A stretch of DNA of 15,464 nucleotides from CAYQTK01 sp964420375. Its GTDB lineage: Bacteria; RBG-13-61-14; DATKZS01. This document shows positions 6,968 through 13,464 of the stretch, piece after piece. Position numbers and translations under genes: made by a program. How positions within the stretch are numbered: the first letter of the stretch is position 1; each line of letters opens with the position of its first letter. The stretch covers positions 1 to 15,464 of the forward strand of contig CAYQTK010000090.1 of NCBI GenBank assembly GCA_964420375.1, given 5' to 3'. The notes beneath the pieces are model-generated. The model was not told where the DNA came from and searched no databases. It saw only the letters and a list, made by a program, of their open reading frames with translations.

Positions 6968-7128
6968 TCCAGTCACTCCTTAAATGGAGAACACTTTTAT
7001 CAGGAAACCGTCAAAACGTGACACCCTTAACAAGAGGGAACATTTCTCCGTTTTTCATGGCCGGCCTCCAACAACTTAAAGTGATCGGTAGGAGCCAAAT
7101 TATTTTTCTTGGAGACGACAAAAAACAC

Positions 7129-7143
7129 TTGACAGGGCACCAG
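7129..7143. repeat. Relict terminal repeat of the CTAGTGC element family
   Basis: TTGACAGGGCACCAG matches the right end TTGACAAGGCACTAG of the element at 15139-15260 at 13 of 15 positions. No core palindrome lies beside it, so this may be a fragment or chance similarity. Confidence 0.3.
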
Positions 7144-7482
7144 TTGATTGTACGTGCCGCAATCCTGGCCGAAATGAATTTTTACGAATGCCTCTTTATC
7201 CGAATGGCGAAAAAGATATAAATAGATTCCGTACCAAATTGTAACGGCAGCAATGAACAAAAGACAGATACGCCGGCAATTCCCGGCTTCTCCTGCAAAA
7301 GCAGAGGTCCGCGAAAAGCAACGACGAGAAAGACCGGGGCGAAATACTGGCTCACTCCAACATTCTTGCGGTCAGTTTGAAGCGGTGCTGCGCCCGAGCT
7401 TTCCGAGCGCCGGAAGAAGGTTGAACCGCCTTTGCCATTGAGTGTTTGTTCGCCAACTGGCCCGGGTATTCAAATATCAGAA

Positions 7483-7582
7483 GAGCCTCTTGGAAAAGTC
7501 TGATTATCGAGGAGGTAATAAGGAAGGCACGCAGACCTGGAGGTCTCTCCCGCCTTCTCTTTACTCTTTTTGCAAGAGGCTC
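7483..7582 (+). other. 100-nt imperfect hairpin closed by a perfect 10-bp stem
   Basis: GAGCCTCTTG (7483-7492) and CAAGAGGCTC (7573-7582) are perfect complements. After a G-G mismatch the stem continues with AAAA/TTTT. Inside are GAAGGC (7523-7528) with GCCTTC (7552-7557), and AGACCT-GG-AGGTCT (7533-7546). A Shine-Dalgarno-like GAGGAGGT (about 7509-7516) is exposed in the loop without a start codon after it. It could be an RNA element, an attenuator or a miniature transposon. It ends 15 bp before the candidate promoter of the SprT-like gene. Confidence 0.45.
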
Positions 7583-7597
7583 AAAAATCTGCTGTTT

Positions 7598-7626
7598 TTG
7601 GTCTATTCGGCTGGTTCGTTTAAAAT
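7598..7626 (+). promoter_or_regulatory. Candidate promoter of the SprT-like gene
   Basis: TTGGTC (7598-7603), 17 bp, TAAAAT (7621-7626). The -10 is good and the -35 weak. The start would be about 40 bp upstream of the ATG at 7671. Confidence 0.4.
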
Positions 7627-7670
7627 GGAACGATAACGGTAGAACCTTTTGCTAAGGAGTAATTCGCTTA

Positions 7671-8456
7671 ATGCCGAACAAGAAACCGGCTCGCCGCTCC
7701 CAAGCTGTTGCAGGGGAAAGCCCGCCCTTCCAGCTTTCATTGCTGGAGCTTGCCGAGTCTTCCCGGGTCTCCGAACTGATGGCGGAAGAAGATTTTGTAC
7801 TCGAGCTGACCGGGCTATGCAAAGACCCGGTGGAGGTTACGTTTACCAGCAACCGGACGAACCTTATCTCGGTGCGATCCAAAGAGTCGGGGGTCCGCCA
7901 CGTGCGGCTCCAGCACGCCTTCCGTGCAGCGGACCAAGGCACCATGAAAGCCCTGGCCCGCTTTATCCACAATCCTGACAAGCGCTGCCGTAAAGTAATC
8001 GACGGGTTCATCCGCGACCGGCAGGGCCTTTTCGAATCAATGTCTCGTGCGTGCAGACGGAGTGTGCGCCTGAAGAGCACGGGCCGTTTCAAGAATCTCC
8101 GCCATCTTTTAAAAAAGATTTGCAAGGAATATAATCTTGTGCTGCGGAATGTAAAGATCACCTGGGGGCAGGGGAAGCAGGTGTCCGGCAATCACAGCAT
8201 CAAGTTCGGAAGCTACAGCCACGAGACAGGAATCATCACCATCCATCCCGCACTGGACAGCCCGGACGTTCCCGATTACTTTATCGAGTACATCATCTAC
8301 CACGAACTCCTCCACGCCATCTTTCCGCCCCTGCAGGGATCAAACGGCAGGAGGTCTGTCCACTCCACGGAGTTTAAAAGGTACGAGAAGAAGTTTGAGC
8401 TTTACAATGAAGCCTTGCAGTTTGAAAGATGGTTTGTTAAAAACCGGCTGAGTTAA
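7671..8456 (+). CDS. SprT-like zinc metallopeptidase domain protein
   Basis: A 261-residue protein with a C-terminal SprT/WSS1-like gluzincin domain. HELLHAIFP at 211-219 gives the HExxH zinc-binding helix, and the downstream HSTEFKRYEKKF (His231) supplies the likely third ligand, as in SprT-like families. The preceding strand segment (FGSYSHETGIITIHPALDS) is the usual edge strand region. The first 140 residues are basic and match no domain I recognise; they are strongly Arg/Lys-rich at 104-149, which could bind nucleic acid, in line with the DNA-protein-crosslink repair role of eukaryotic SPRTN, though bacterial SprT function is poorly defined. No signal peptide or membrane helix. AAGGAG at 7654-7659 supports the ATG, at a rather long spacing of 11. 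The phosphoglycerate-mutase-like gene follows after 89 bp and could be cotranscribed. Confidence 0.82.
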   Translation: MPNKKPARRSQAVAGESPPFQLSLLELAESSRVSELMAEEDFVLELTGLCKDPVEVTFTSNRTNLISVRSKESGVRHVRLQHAFRAADQGTMKALARFIHNPDKRCRKVIDGFIRDRQGLFESMSRACRRSVRLKSTGRFKNLRHLLKKICKEYNLVLRNVKITWGQGKQVSGNHSIKFGSYSHETGIITIHPALDSPDVPDYFIEYIIYHELLHAIFPPLQGSNGRRSVHSTEFKRYEKKFELYNEALQFERWFVKNRLS

Positions 8457-8511
8457 GCGGAACTCGAGGGACGGGTTTGACAAGGGGCTGGAATGTGCGC
8501 GATTTGATGAG

Positions 8512-8528
8512 ACCGCGGAAACCGCGGT
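8512..8528 (+). promoter_or_regulatory. Perfect GC hairpin just upstream of the PGM-like gene
   Basis: ACCGCGG-AAA-CCGCGGT, a 7-bp GC-rich stem with a three-base loop, ends 6 bp before the ribosome binding site AAGGAAG (8534-8540). There is no T-tract, so it is unlikely to be a normal terminator; it may stabilise or attenuate the mRNA between the two genes. Confidence 0.45.
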
Positions 8529-8545
8529 TATAAAAGGAAGTAAAA

Positions 8546-10120
8546 ATGAGTGTAAAGCTGAAGGTGATGGCGGAGTCGGTGCGCGCGGCATATGCAGCCG
8601 GCGAAGAGGACGAACAGCTCCTGCCCCGCGTATTGGTCGACTCCAATGGGTCCACCCTGGGCAGGATACGCCACGGTGAACCGGTAATATTTTATGACAT
8701 TCGGGGGGAGCGCGAAATCGAGCTTACGCAGGCCTTTACCGATCCGGAATTCCCGCATTTTGACACCAAAGCAAGGGTGGCGGATTTTACAACCATGATC
8801 GAGTATCACTCCGAACTGCCTGTAAAAGTAGCTTTTCCTCCCCAGACCGAGATCAAGGGCACGCTGGTGGAAACCGTAACCGCAGCAGGCATGAAGCTCG
8901 CCAAGGTGGTCGAGTCGGAAAAGGCCATCCACCTTTCCTACTTCTTGAACGGAAAACGCGAAACACCTTTTCCGGGCGAGTCCATGGAAGTCATCGAGTC
9001 TCCCCGCAACGTGAAAAACCATGATGAAAGGCCGGAGATGTCATCATCCCGGGTGGTGGAAAAAGTCATCGAAAAGCTCCGCGGTGATGACCATGTCATA
9101 GTAGTCAACTTTGCTAACGTGGATGTGCTGGGTCACATCGAGAACGAAAACGCGGTAAAAAAAGGCATAGAAGCCGTAGACAAGGCCCTGGGCCAAGTGC
9201 TCGACGTTGCCCGCTCGCAAGGGGTGCCCACGCTGGTCACTGCCGACCACGGCTCCGCGGAAAAGTGGTATTACCCGGAGGGCACGATAGACACCGGACA
9301 CACTAACTCACCAGTGCCTTTTGTGGTGGTTGGCGACAACATGAAGCACGCTCGACTCGAACAAGGCGGCGACCTCACTTGGGTCGCTCCCACCATGCTG
9401 TCTATTCTGGGCCTGGAAAGGCCGAAAGAAATGACCGGACGAAGCCTGCTCAAAGACGGGCAGGAACTTCGGGCGCAAAGACTCATGCTGGTTATTCTGG
9501 ACGGGTGGGGGCTGTCGGAAGATGAGTTCGGCAACATCATCAAAAAATCCCGCACCCCTGTAATGGACTCTATTTCAAAGGAGTATCCTTTTACGAGAAT
9601 CCACGCCAGCGGGGAATGGGTGGGCATGCCTGCAAATAATGTCGGCAACTCGGAGGCCGGCCATCTTCATATCGGCGCAGGCAGGCGCATACTCTCCGAT
9701 CGCATCCGGATCGACAACGCCGTTTCCGAGGGGGCTTTCAAGGATAACGAAGCCCTGACAGCGTCCATGCTGGCCGCAGTGAATGAAGGCCTTCCCCTCC
9801 ATCTCCTCGGCATAGTGAGCTTCTACTCCAGCCACGGTTCGGTCAACCATCTCTACGCCCTCCTGGAAATGGCCAAAGAGAAAGGTGTAAAAACGGTGTA
9901 CCATCACGCGCTCCTGGGCCGCCGTGGAGAGCGTCCCGAAGCTGGAGCGCGCTATATAGACGATGTAGAGCGCTTTTGCGAGGAGCTCGGGCTGGGCCGC
10001 GTTGTTACAGTTATGGGCCGCTTCTGGGCCCTGGACCGGGAGGACAACTGGGACCGGGTGGAAACAGCTTATCGCGCCCTTGCAGACGGACAGGGGACTT
10101 TGGTCCCCGACGGAGGCTGA
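8546..10120 (+). CDS. Circularly permuted cofactor-independent phosphoglycerate mutase-like protein
   Basis: Canonical iPGM (GpmI, about 510 residues) interconverts 3- and 2-phosphoglycerate in glycolysis using two Mn ions and a phosphoserine. This 524-residue protein contains the whole family pattern in swapped order. Residues 9-303 correspond to the canonical C-terminal part: AAYAAGEEDEQLLPRVL, IFYDIRGERE, HSELPVKVAFPP, ESEKAIHLSYF, NFANVDVLGH, VTADHGSAE, DTGHTNSPVPF, ending PKEMTGRSLL. Residues 313-518 correspond to the canonical N-terminal part: LMLVILDGWGL, NVGNSEAGHLHIGAGR, MGRFWALDRED, YRALADGQG. Together they cover the family once, with a linker of about ten residues. Metal ligands and nucleophile are all kept: Asp193, His197, His252, Asp319, Ser369, Asp234, His235; also Lys126, Arg53, Arg56, His430, Arg492. 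Two substrate loops differ: the usual DGRD is GRRG (458-461) and SDGGVHSH is replaced by SFYSSHGSVNH. AAGGAAG precedes the ATG. Mutase activity is likely but not assured. Confidence 0.88.
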   Translation: MSVKLKVMAESVRAAYAAGEEDEQLLPRVLVDSNGSTLGRIRHGEPVIFYDIRGEREIELTQAFTDPEFPHFDTKARVADFTTMIEYHSELPVKVAFPPQTEIKGTLVETVTAAGMKLAKVVESEKAIHLSYFLNGKRETPFPGESMEVIESPRNVKNHDERPEMSSSRVVEKVIEKLRGDDHVIVVNFANVDVLGHIENENAVKKGIEAVDKALGQVLDVARSQGVPTLVTADHGSAEKWYYPEGTIDTGHTNSPVPFVVVGDNMKHARLEQGGDLTWVAPTMLSILGLERPKEMTGRSLLKDGQELRAQRLMLVILDGWGLSEDEFGNIIKKSRTPVMDSISKEYPFTRIHASGEWVGMPANNVGNSEAGHLHIGAGRRILSDRIRIDNAVSEGAFKDNEALTASMLAAVNEGLPLHLLGIVSFYSSHGSVNHLYALLEMAKEKGVKTVYHHALLGRRGERPEAGARYIDDVERFCEELGLGRVVTVMGRFWALDREDNWDRVETAYRALADGQGTLVPDGG

Positions 10121-10181
10121 TCCGCGGCTTTAGTTGGTGCCCGTTGCGAAACGGAGGTTTAATTTACTTTTGCGGCGCTGC

Positions 10182-10312
10182 CTAGTGCTTTGTCACTCGA
10201 AAAAAGGGGAACGGATTCAATGAAGATCGCGGCTAAAGCCGCTCGCACGATAATTTTCTATTTTCCAAAAAGCTGTTTTCTATTTTCCAAAAAGCTTTTG
10301 ACAAGACACTAG
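10182..10312. mobile_element. MITE-like element of the CTAGTGC family, copy 4
   Basis: CTAGTGCTTTGTCA (10182-10195) and TTGACAAGACACTAG (10298-10312) are inverted, matching at 12 of 14 positions, and bound a 131-bp non-coding element. Inside are half of the family palindrome (10228-10248, ending CCGCTCGCAC) and a 22-bp tandem duplication. The ends match those of the element at 15139-15260. Confidence 0.7.
10254..10297. repeat. 22-bp tandem duplication inside the repeat element
   Basis: Two adjacent 22-bp units, TTTTCTATTTTCCAAAAAGC plus TG (10254-10275) and the same 20 bp plus TT (10276-10297), differ at one base. The near-identity indicates a recent slippage or duplication event. Confidence 0.85.
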
Positions 10313-10314
10313 CG

Positions 10315-10403
10315 GCGGATCGCATTAAAATTAATAAGCTGCGTGCGAGCGACTTTAGTCGCGAAGAAAGCCGTTCGCACGAGAACTGTTTTTTGTAAGT
10401 GAC
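10315..10403. repeat. Dispersed palindromic repeat, copy 3
   Basis: GCGGATCGCATTAAAATTAA starts this copy two bases after the right end of the preceding element. The palindrome at 10343-10380 has arms GTGCGAGCG and CGTTCGCAC with one mismatch. It is colinear with copy 1 (4847-4937), including the tail TTTTGTAAGTGAC. It ends 33 bp before the DUF58 gene and may replace that gene's original leader. Confidence 0.75.
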
Positions 10404-10436
10404 AAAAATAATTGAGAACCAACACTGGTTATTTTC

Positions 10437-11483
10437 ATGGAACATTCATCCGCCATATCCGGCTCAAGGAGCAGATCGGCACGGAAGCTCATTCAAAGGA
10501 TTCTTTTTCCTCAGTGGCTTTTAAACCGTAGGGTAAAGGTATCTCGCCCCGGCTACATGTTCATGGTCCTGGTGGCCTTCATTGGCGGAGCCGCGTTTAA
10601 CACCGGCAACAACCTTCTCTATCTCGTGCTGGCAATGTTGCTCGCCGCGCTGCTCTTCTCCTTTTCCATCTCCGAATACATGATCGCCGGGCTCGAGATA
10701 AAACGCGACGCGATCCATATGGTGACCCAGGGAAAAGTCTTCACAGTAAACTACATTGTTAAAAACACCAACCGGCTGGTGCCTGCGCTCGCCATGACCG
10801 TGCAAGATAAGCTCGAGGGCGAAGCTGCCATGGCTTACGTGACCTACCTGCGCGCAAAGGAAGAGAGCCGGATCAAGGGCAAAACCCTTGCAACAAGGCG
10901 GGGAAGGCTCGCGTTCCGAGAAACCCTCATCTCCACCTCTGCGCCCCTGGGGCTCTTCAGTAAAACCAAGAGGGCCCGCTTGCAAGGAGAAGTGATCGCC
11001 CTGCCTTCATACCGCGTCTCTGAGGAAGAGCGCAGTATCATAGCCGCCCGCGGCAGCGAGGTGTGTGCTCACCGCCGCGGCAGGGGTGACGAACTGTTCG
11101 GGTTCCGGGAGTACGTCCGGGGCGACCAGGTTCGGGAAATCCACTGGAAGACCAGCGCCCGGACCGGCAAGCTGATGATCAAGGAAAAGGAGAGAGAAGA
11201 GGAGCGGCGTATTCGCATCTGCCTGGAACTTACCGTTCCCCGCCCGGAGGGCCGGGACGAGAATCGGGAGCAAGCCGTGCATAAAGCAGCTTCTCTTGCC
11301 GCGTCCGCGGTGGAACAGGGCTGGTTGGTAAGGGTGGAAGCCGACGGCAAAGGCGTGGACTTCGGTACCGGCGGAGGCCACCTTCAATCCGTGCTTTATT
11401 TCCTGGCCATGTTCGACGACCCGCAAACACCTGAGGGAATGCCGCTGTCCCCTGATGACTCGGCCTGCATAACCGTCTTCTGA
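10437..11483 (+). CDS. DUF58 domain membrane-anchored protein
   Basis: A 348-residue protein. A basic N-terminal segment of about 40 residues is followed by two closely spaced membrane helices (about 40-60 and 61-80: YMFMVLVAFIGGAAFNTG, LLYLVLAMLLAALLFSFSI), an extracytoplasmic or cytoplasmic beta-rich section and the DUF58 signature at about 215-252 (GDELFGFREYVRGDQVREIH, then WKTSARTGKLMIKE). DUF58 proteins resemble von Willebrand A domains and are usually encoded beside MoxR AAA ATPases and transglutaminase-like proteins, where they are thought to help assemble or activate surface complexes. Neither partner is in the window. The ATG at 10437 is the first in the frame, with no Shine-Dalgarno sequence; AAGGAG at about 10466 has no start codon at proper distance. 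Repeat insertion 33 bp upstream may explain the poor initiation region. Confidence 0.88.
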   Translation: MEHSSAISGSRSRSARKLIQRILFPQWLLNRRVKVSRPGYMFMVLVAFIGGAAFNTGNNLLYLVLAMLLAALLFSFSISEYMIAGLEIKRDAIHMVTQGKVFTVNYIVKNTNRLVPALAMTVQDKLEGEAAMAYVTYLRAKEESRIKGKTLATRRGRLAFRETLISTSAPLGLFSKTKRARLQGEVIALPSYRVSEEERSIIAARGSEVCAHRRGRGDELFGFREYVRGDQVREIHWKTSARTGKLMIKEKEREEERRIRICLELTVPRPEGRDENREQAVHKAASLAASAVEQGWLVRVEADGKGVDFGTGGGHLQSVLYFLAMFDDPQTPEGMPLSPDDSACITVF

Positions 11484-11585
11484 AACCCCTTAGTGCCGGT
11501 GAAACCACTGCACCGCGCAGTACGGCGAGTCGTTATAAAAAGCATCACTGGTATGGGTTCATGCCAAGCGGGTCGCATTTTTTAC

Positions 11586-13235
11586 TCACTCTTGCTTCGG
11601 ACTTTCCATGATCTGGTAGGCAATATTGGTCAGATGTGTGTTGACCCTTTTGAGGTTGGTCAGCACGTCCAGGTGGATGGAGCTGGTCTCGATTGACTCG
11701 GACAGGCCCGACTCGAGCCTTTCCAGGTGTCGGCGATAGTAGTCCTTTTCCAGGTCGCGGATGCGGTTCTTGTTGCGGAAGACCTTTTCCGCCATGCTCT
11801 TGTCCTGGGAGGTGAAAGCGGACATGGTAAGAGTGAAGTTTTCCAGGACCCGGTTATAAAGGTCCTCTATCTCGACCTCTCCGTCCCGGGAGAAGTTTAC
11901 GCAGTTCTTGGCCTTCTTGCGGGCGAGCTCCATGAGGTTCTTGTCGATCACGTCTCCTATTGACTCGAGGTTTGCGATCACGCTCAGTATCTCCATCTGT
12001 CGCTTGGCTTCCTCCCGGGTCAGGTGCTCCCCGGAGAGCTGGATAAGGTACATTCGGATGGCCCGGTCAAGTATGTCCACGTTATCGTCCATGGACTCGA
12101 TGCGTTCAATGAGACTGAGGTCACACTGTACTATTGCCTTGAGCGATGGCTTTAACATGTCTTCCACCTGTTCGGCCATCCTCATTGTCTCCCGCGCCGC
12201 CTGTGCCAGCGCCAGTGAAGGCGTCTCCAGCATGGTGGGGTTCAGGTACTTAAGATGGAACTCGTCTCCATCCTCTTTTTTCTCCGGGAACCATTTCTCG
12301 ATCACCTTTCCCAGGAGGCCGGTAAAGGGCAGGAGAAGGACGGCGAGCCCGATGTTGAATATGGTGTGGGTGTTGGCTATCTGGCGGGGCACGTCATCCG
12401 CGGTAAGCTCCATGAGCTCGGTAAAAGGACCGAGGAAAGGCAATACTATCATCACGCCGATGAGCTTGAACAAGAGGTTGGCGAACGCTGCTCGCTTGGC
12501 GTCCACCGTGCTTCGGAGGCTGGAGAGAAGGGCTGTACCGCAGGTGCCGATGTTTGCTCCAAGTATGATGGGTATGGCCGACCTGGTGTCGATGATCTCG
12601 GTGCCTGGTCCTCCCACCAGCGCCAGGGAGATAACAATGCCGATGGTGGCTGCGCTGGATTGGATCACCGCGGTTATGGCCATGGCCGCAAGGATGCCCA
12701 GAATGGGACTTTTGCCGGAGGCATGGAGGATGTCCTTGAAAAGCTCGTTTTTCTGCAAAGGCTCCATGATCTGAGACATGAGATAAATGGACAGGAAAAT
12801 CAGGCCGAACCCCAGAATGCCGTCGCCCAGCGACTTGCGCTGGTTGTCTTCGGTGAGAAAGCGGATTAAGAGGCCCACCCCGCAGATAAAAAGCGCATAC
12901 TGGTGGACCTTGAAGGATATGAGCTGAACAGTGATGGTGGTCCCGATGTCCGAGCCCAGGATGACGCCCAGAGTCTGGGAAAAAGATATCAGGCCCGAGT
13001 CGATAAGACTGACCATGGTAACCGTGGTTGCGGAACTCGACTGGAGCAGAAAGGTGACCACCACGCCGGTGCCTACTGCCACAAGACGGTTCCTGGTCAT
13101 GGTCTCCAGCGCAGTCTTGATCCGCGGACCCGCCCATCCTCGCAAGCCGTCACCTGCAAGACGGACGCCGTAGAGCATAAGAAGGACTGCCCCAAACAGG
13201 GACAGAATTATAAGGTTGGTGTTCAAGTCGTCCAA
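11586..13235 (-). CDS. Na/Pi cotransporter family protein with PhoU-like C-terminal domain
   Basis: A 549-residue inner-membrane protein of the PNaS/NptA type, importing phosphate with sodium. It has the duplicated signature: QSSSATT at 65-71 with GSDIGTT at 94-100, and QSSAAT at 192-197 with GANIGTC at 226-232. About eight hydrophobic helices lie between residues 7 and 315. From about 345 a soluble, helical PhoU-like domain follows (ARETMRMAEQVEDML, IESMDDNVDILDRAIR, NLESIGDVIDKNLMELARKK), which in related proteins is thought to sense or gate. The start is TTG at 13235, placed before the first membrane helix, with GAGGTAGGGG upstream; the first ATG would cut into that helix. No pst or pho genes nearby. 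Antisense ORFs are shadows. Confidence 0.95.
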   Translation of the reverse strand: MDDLNTNLIILSLFGAVLLMLYGVRLAGDGLRGWAGPRIKTALETMTRNRLVAVGTGVVVTFLLQSSSATTVTMVSLIDSGLISFSQTLGVILGSDIGTTITVQLISFKVHQYALFICGVGLLIRFLTEDNQRKSLGDGILGFGLIFLSIYLMSQIMEPLQKNELFKDILHASGKSPILGILAAMAITAVIQSSAATIGIVISLALVGGPGTEIIDTRSAIPIILGANIGTCGTALLSSLRSTVDAKRAAFANLLFKLIGVMIVLPFLGPFTELMELTADDVPRQIANTHTIFNIGLAVLLLPFTGLLGKVIEKWFPEKKEDGDEFHLKYLNPTMLETPSLALAQAARETMRMAEQVEDMLKPSLKAIVQCDLSLIERIESMDDNVDILDRAIRMYLIQLSGEHLTREEAKRQMEILSVIANLESIGDVIDKNLMELARKKAKNCVNFSRDGEVEIEDLYNRVLENFTLTMSAFTSQDKSMAEKVFRNKNRIRDLEKDYYRRHLERLESGLSESIETSSIHLDVLTNLKRVNTHLTNIAYQIMESPKQE

Positions 13236-13299
13236 AAAGACGCCCCTACCTCGAAATCAGTTAATTGATTTTAACACAAGCGGCAAGGGATTTATAAAT

Positions 13300-13320
13300 C
13301 GCTACTGAAGTCGCTCGCAC
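13300..13320. repeat. Dispersed palindromic repeat, half copy 5
   Basis: The arm CTGAAGTCGCTCGCAC (13305-13320) matches one arm of the family palindrome. It lies between the divergent Na/Pi transporter and acyl-CoA synthetase genes. Terminal repeats are not visible. Confidence 0.5.
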
Positions 13321-13395
13321 TGTAGAGACGTTTAAACTTTTATTTAAGTCGCAAGGCATAGTAGTCAGATTGTGCCGATACTTGTTGCCCTGTAT

Positions 13396-13426
13396 TTGCA
13401 TTCAGGCTCCGTTCCTGGCATAAAAT
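13396..13426 (+). promoter_or_regulatory. Candidate promoter of the acyl-CoA synthetase gene
   Basis: TTGCAT (13396-13401) and TAAAAT (13421-13426) are 19 bp apart, longer than ideal. The -10 element is good, and the start would lie about 30 bp before the ATG. Confidence 0.4.
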
Positions 13427-13464
13427 AGGGGTGTTTAAAATCCTCGAGACAAGGAGAAGGTGTG

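Noticed and set aside
7018..7260. Two short opposing ORFs (GTG plus strand 7018-7221; TTG minus strand 7027-7260)
   Set aside because: Both use weak start codons without a Shine-Dalgarno sequence and match no family; the minus one crosses a relict repeat end. They cannot both be real, and neither is supported enough.
8477..8505. TTGACA upstream of the PGM-like gene as a promoter
   Set aside because: No acceptable -10 box lies at 16-18 bp.
11497..11515. CGGTG...CACCG hairpin between the DUF58 and Na/Pi genes
   Set aside because: Five base pairs without a T-tract in either direction is too weak to call a terminator.
12255..12869. Plus-strand ORFs opposite the Na/Pi transporter (also 11908-12774)
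   Set aside because: They are antisense shadows of a gene with unmistakable family motifs.
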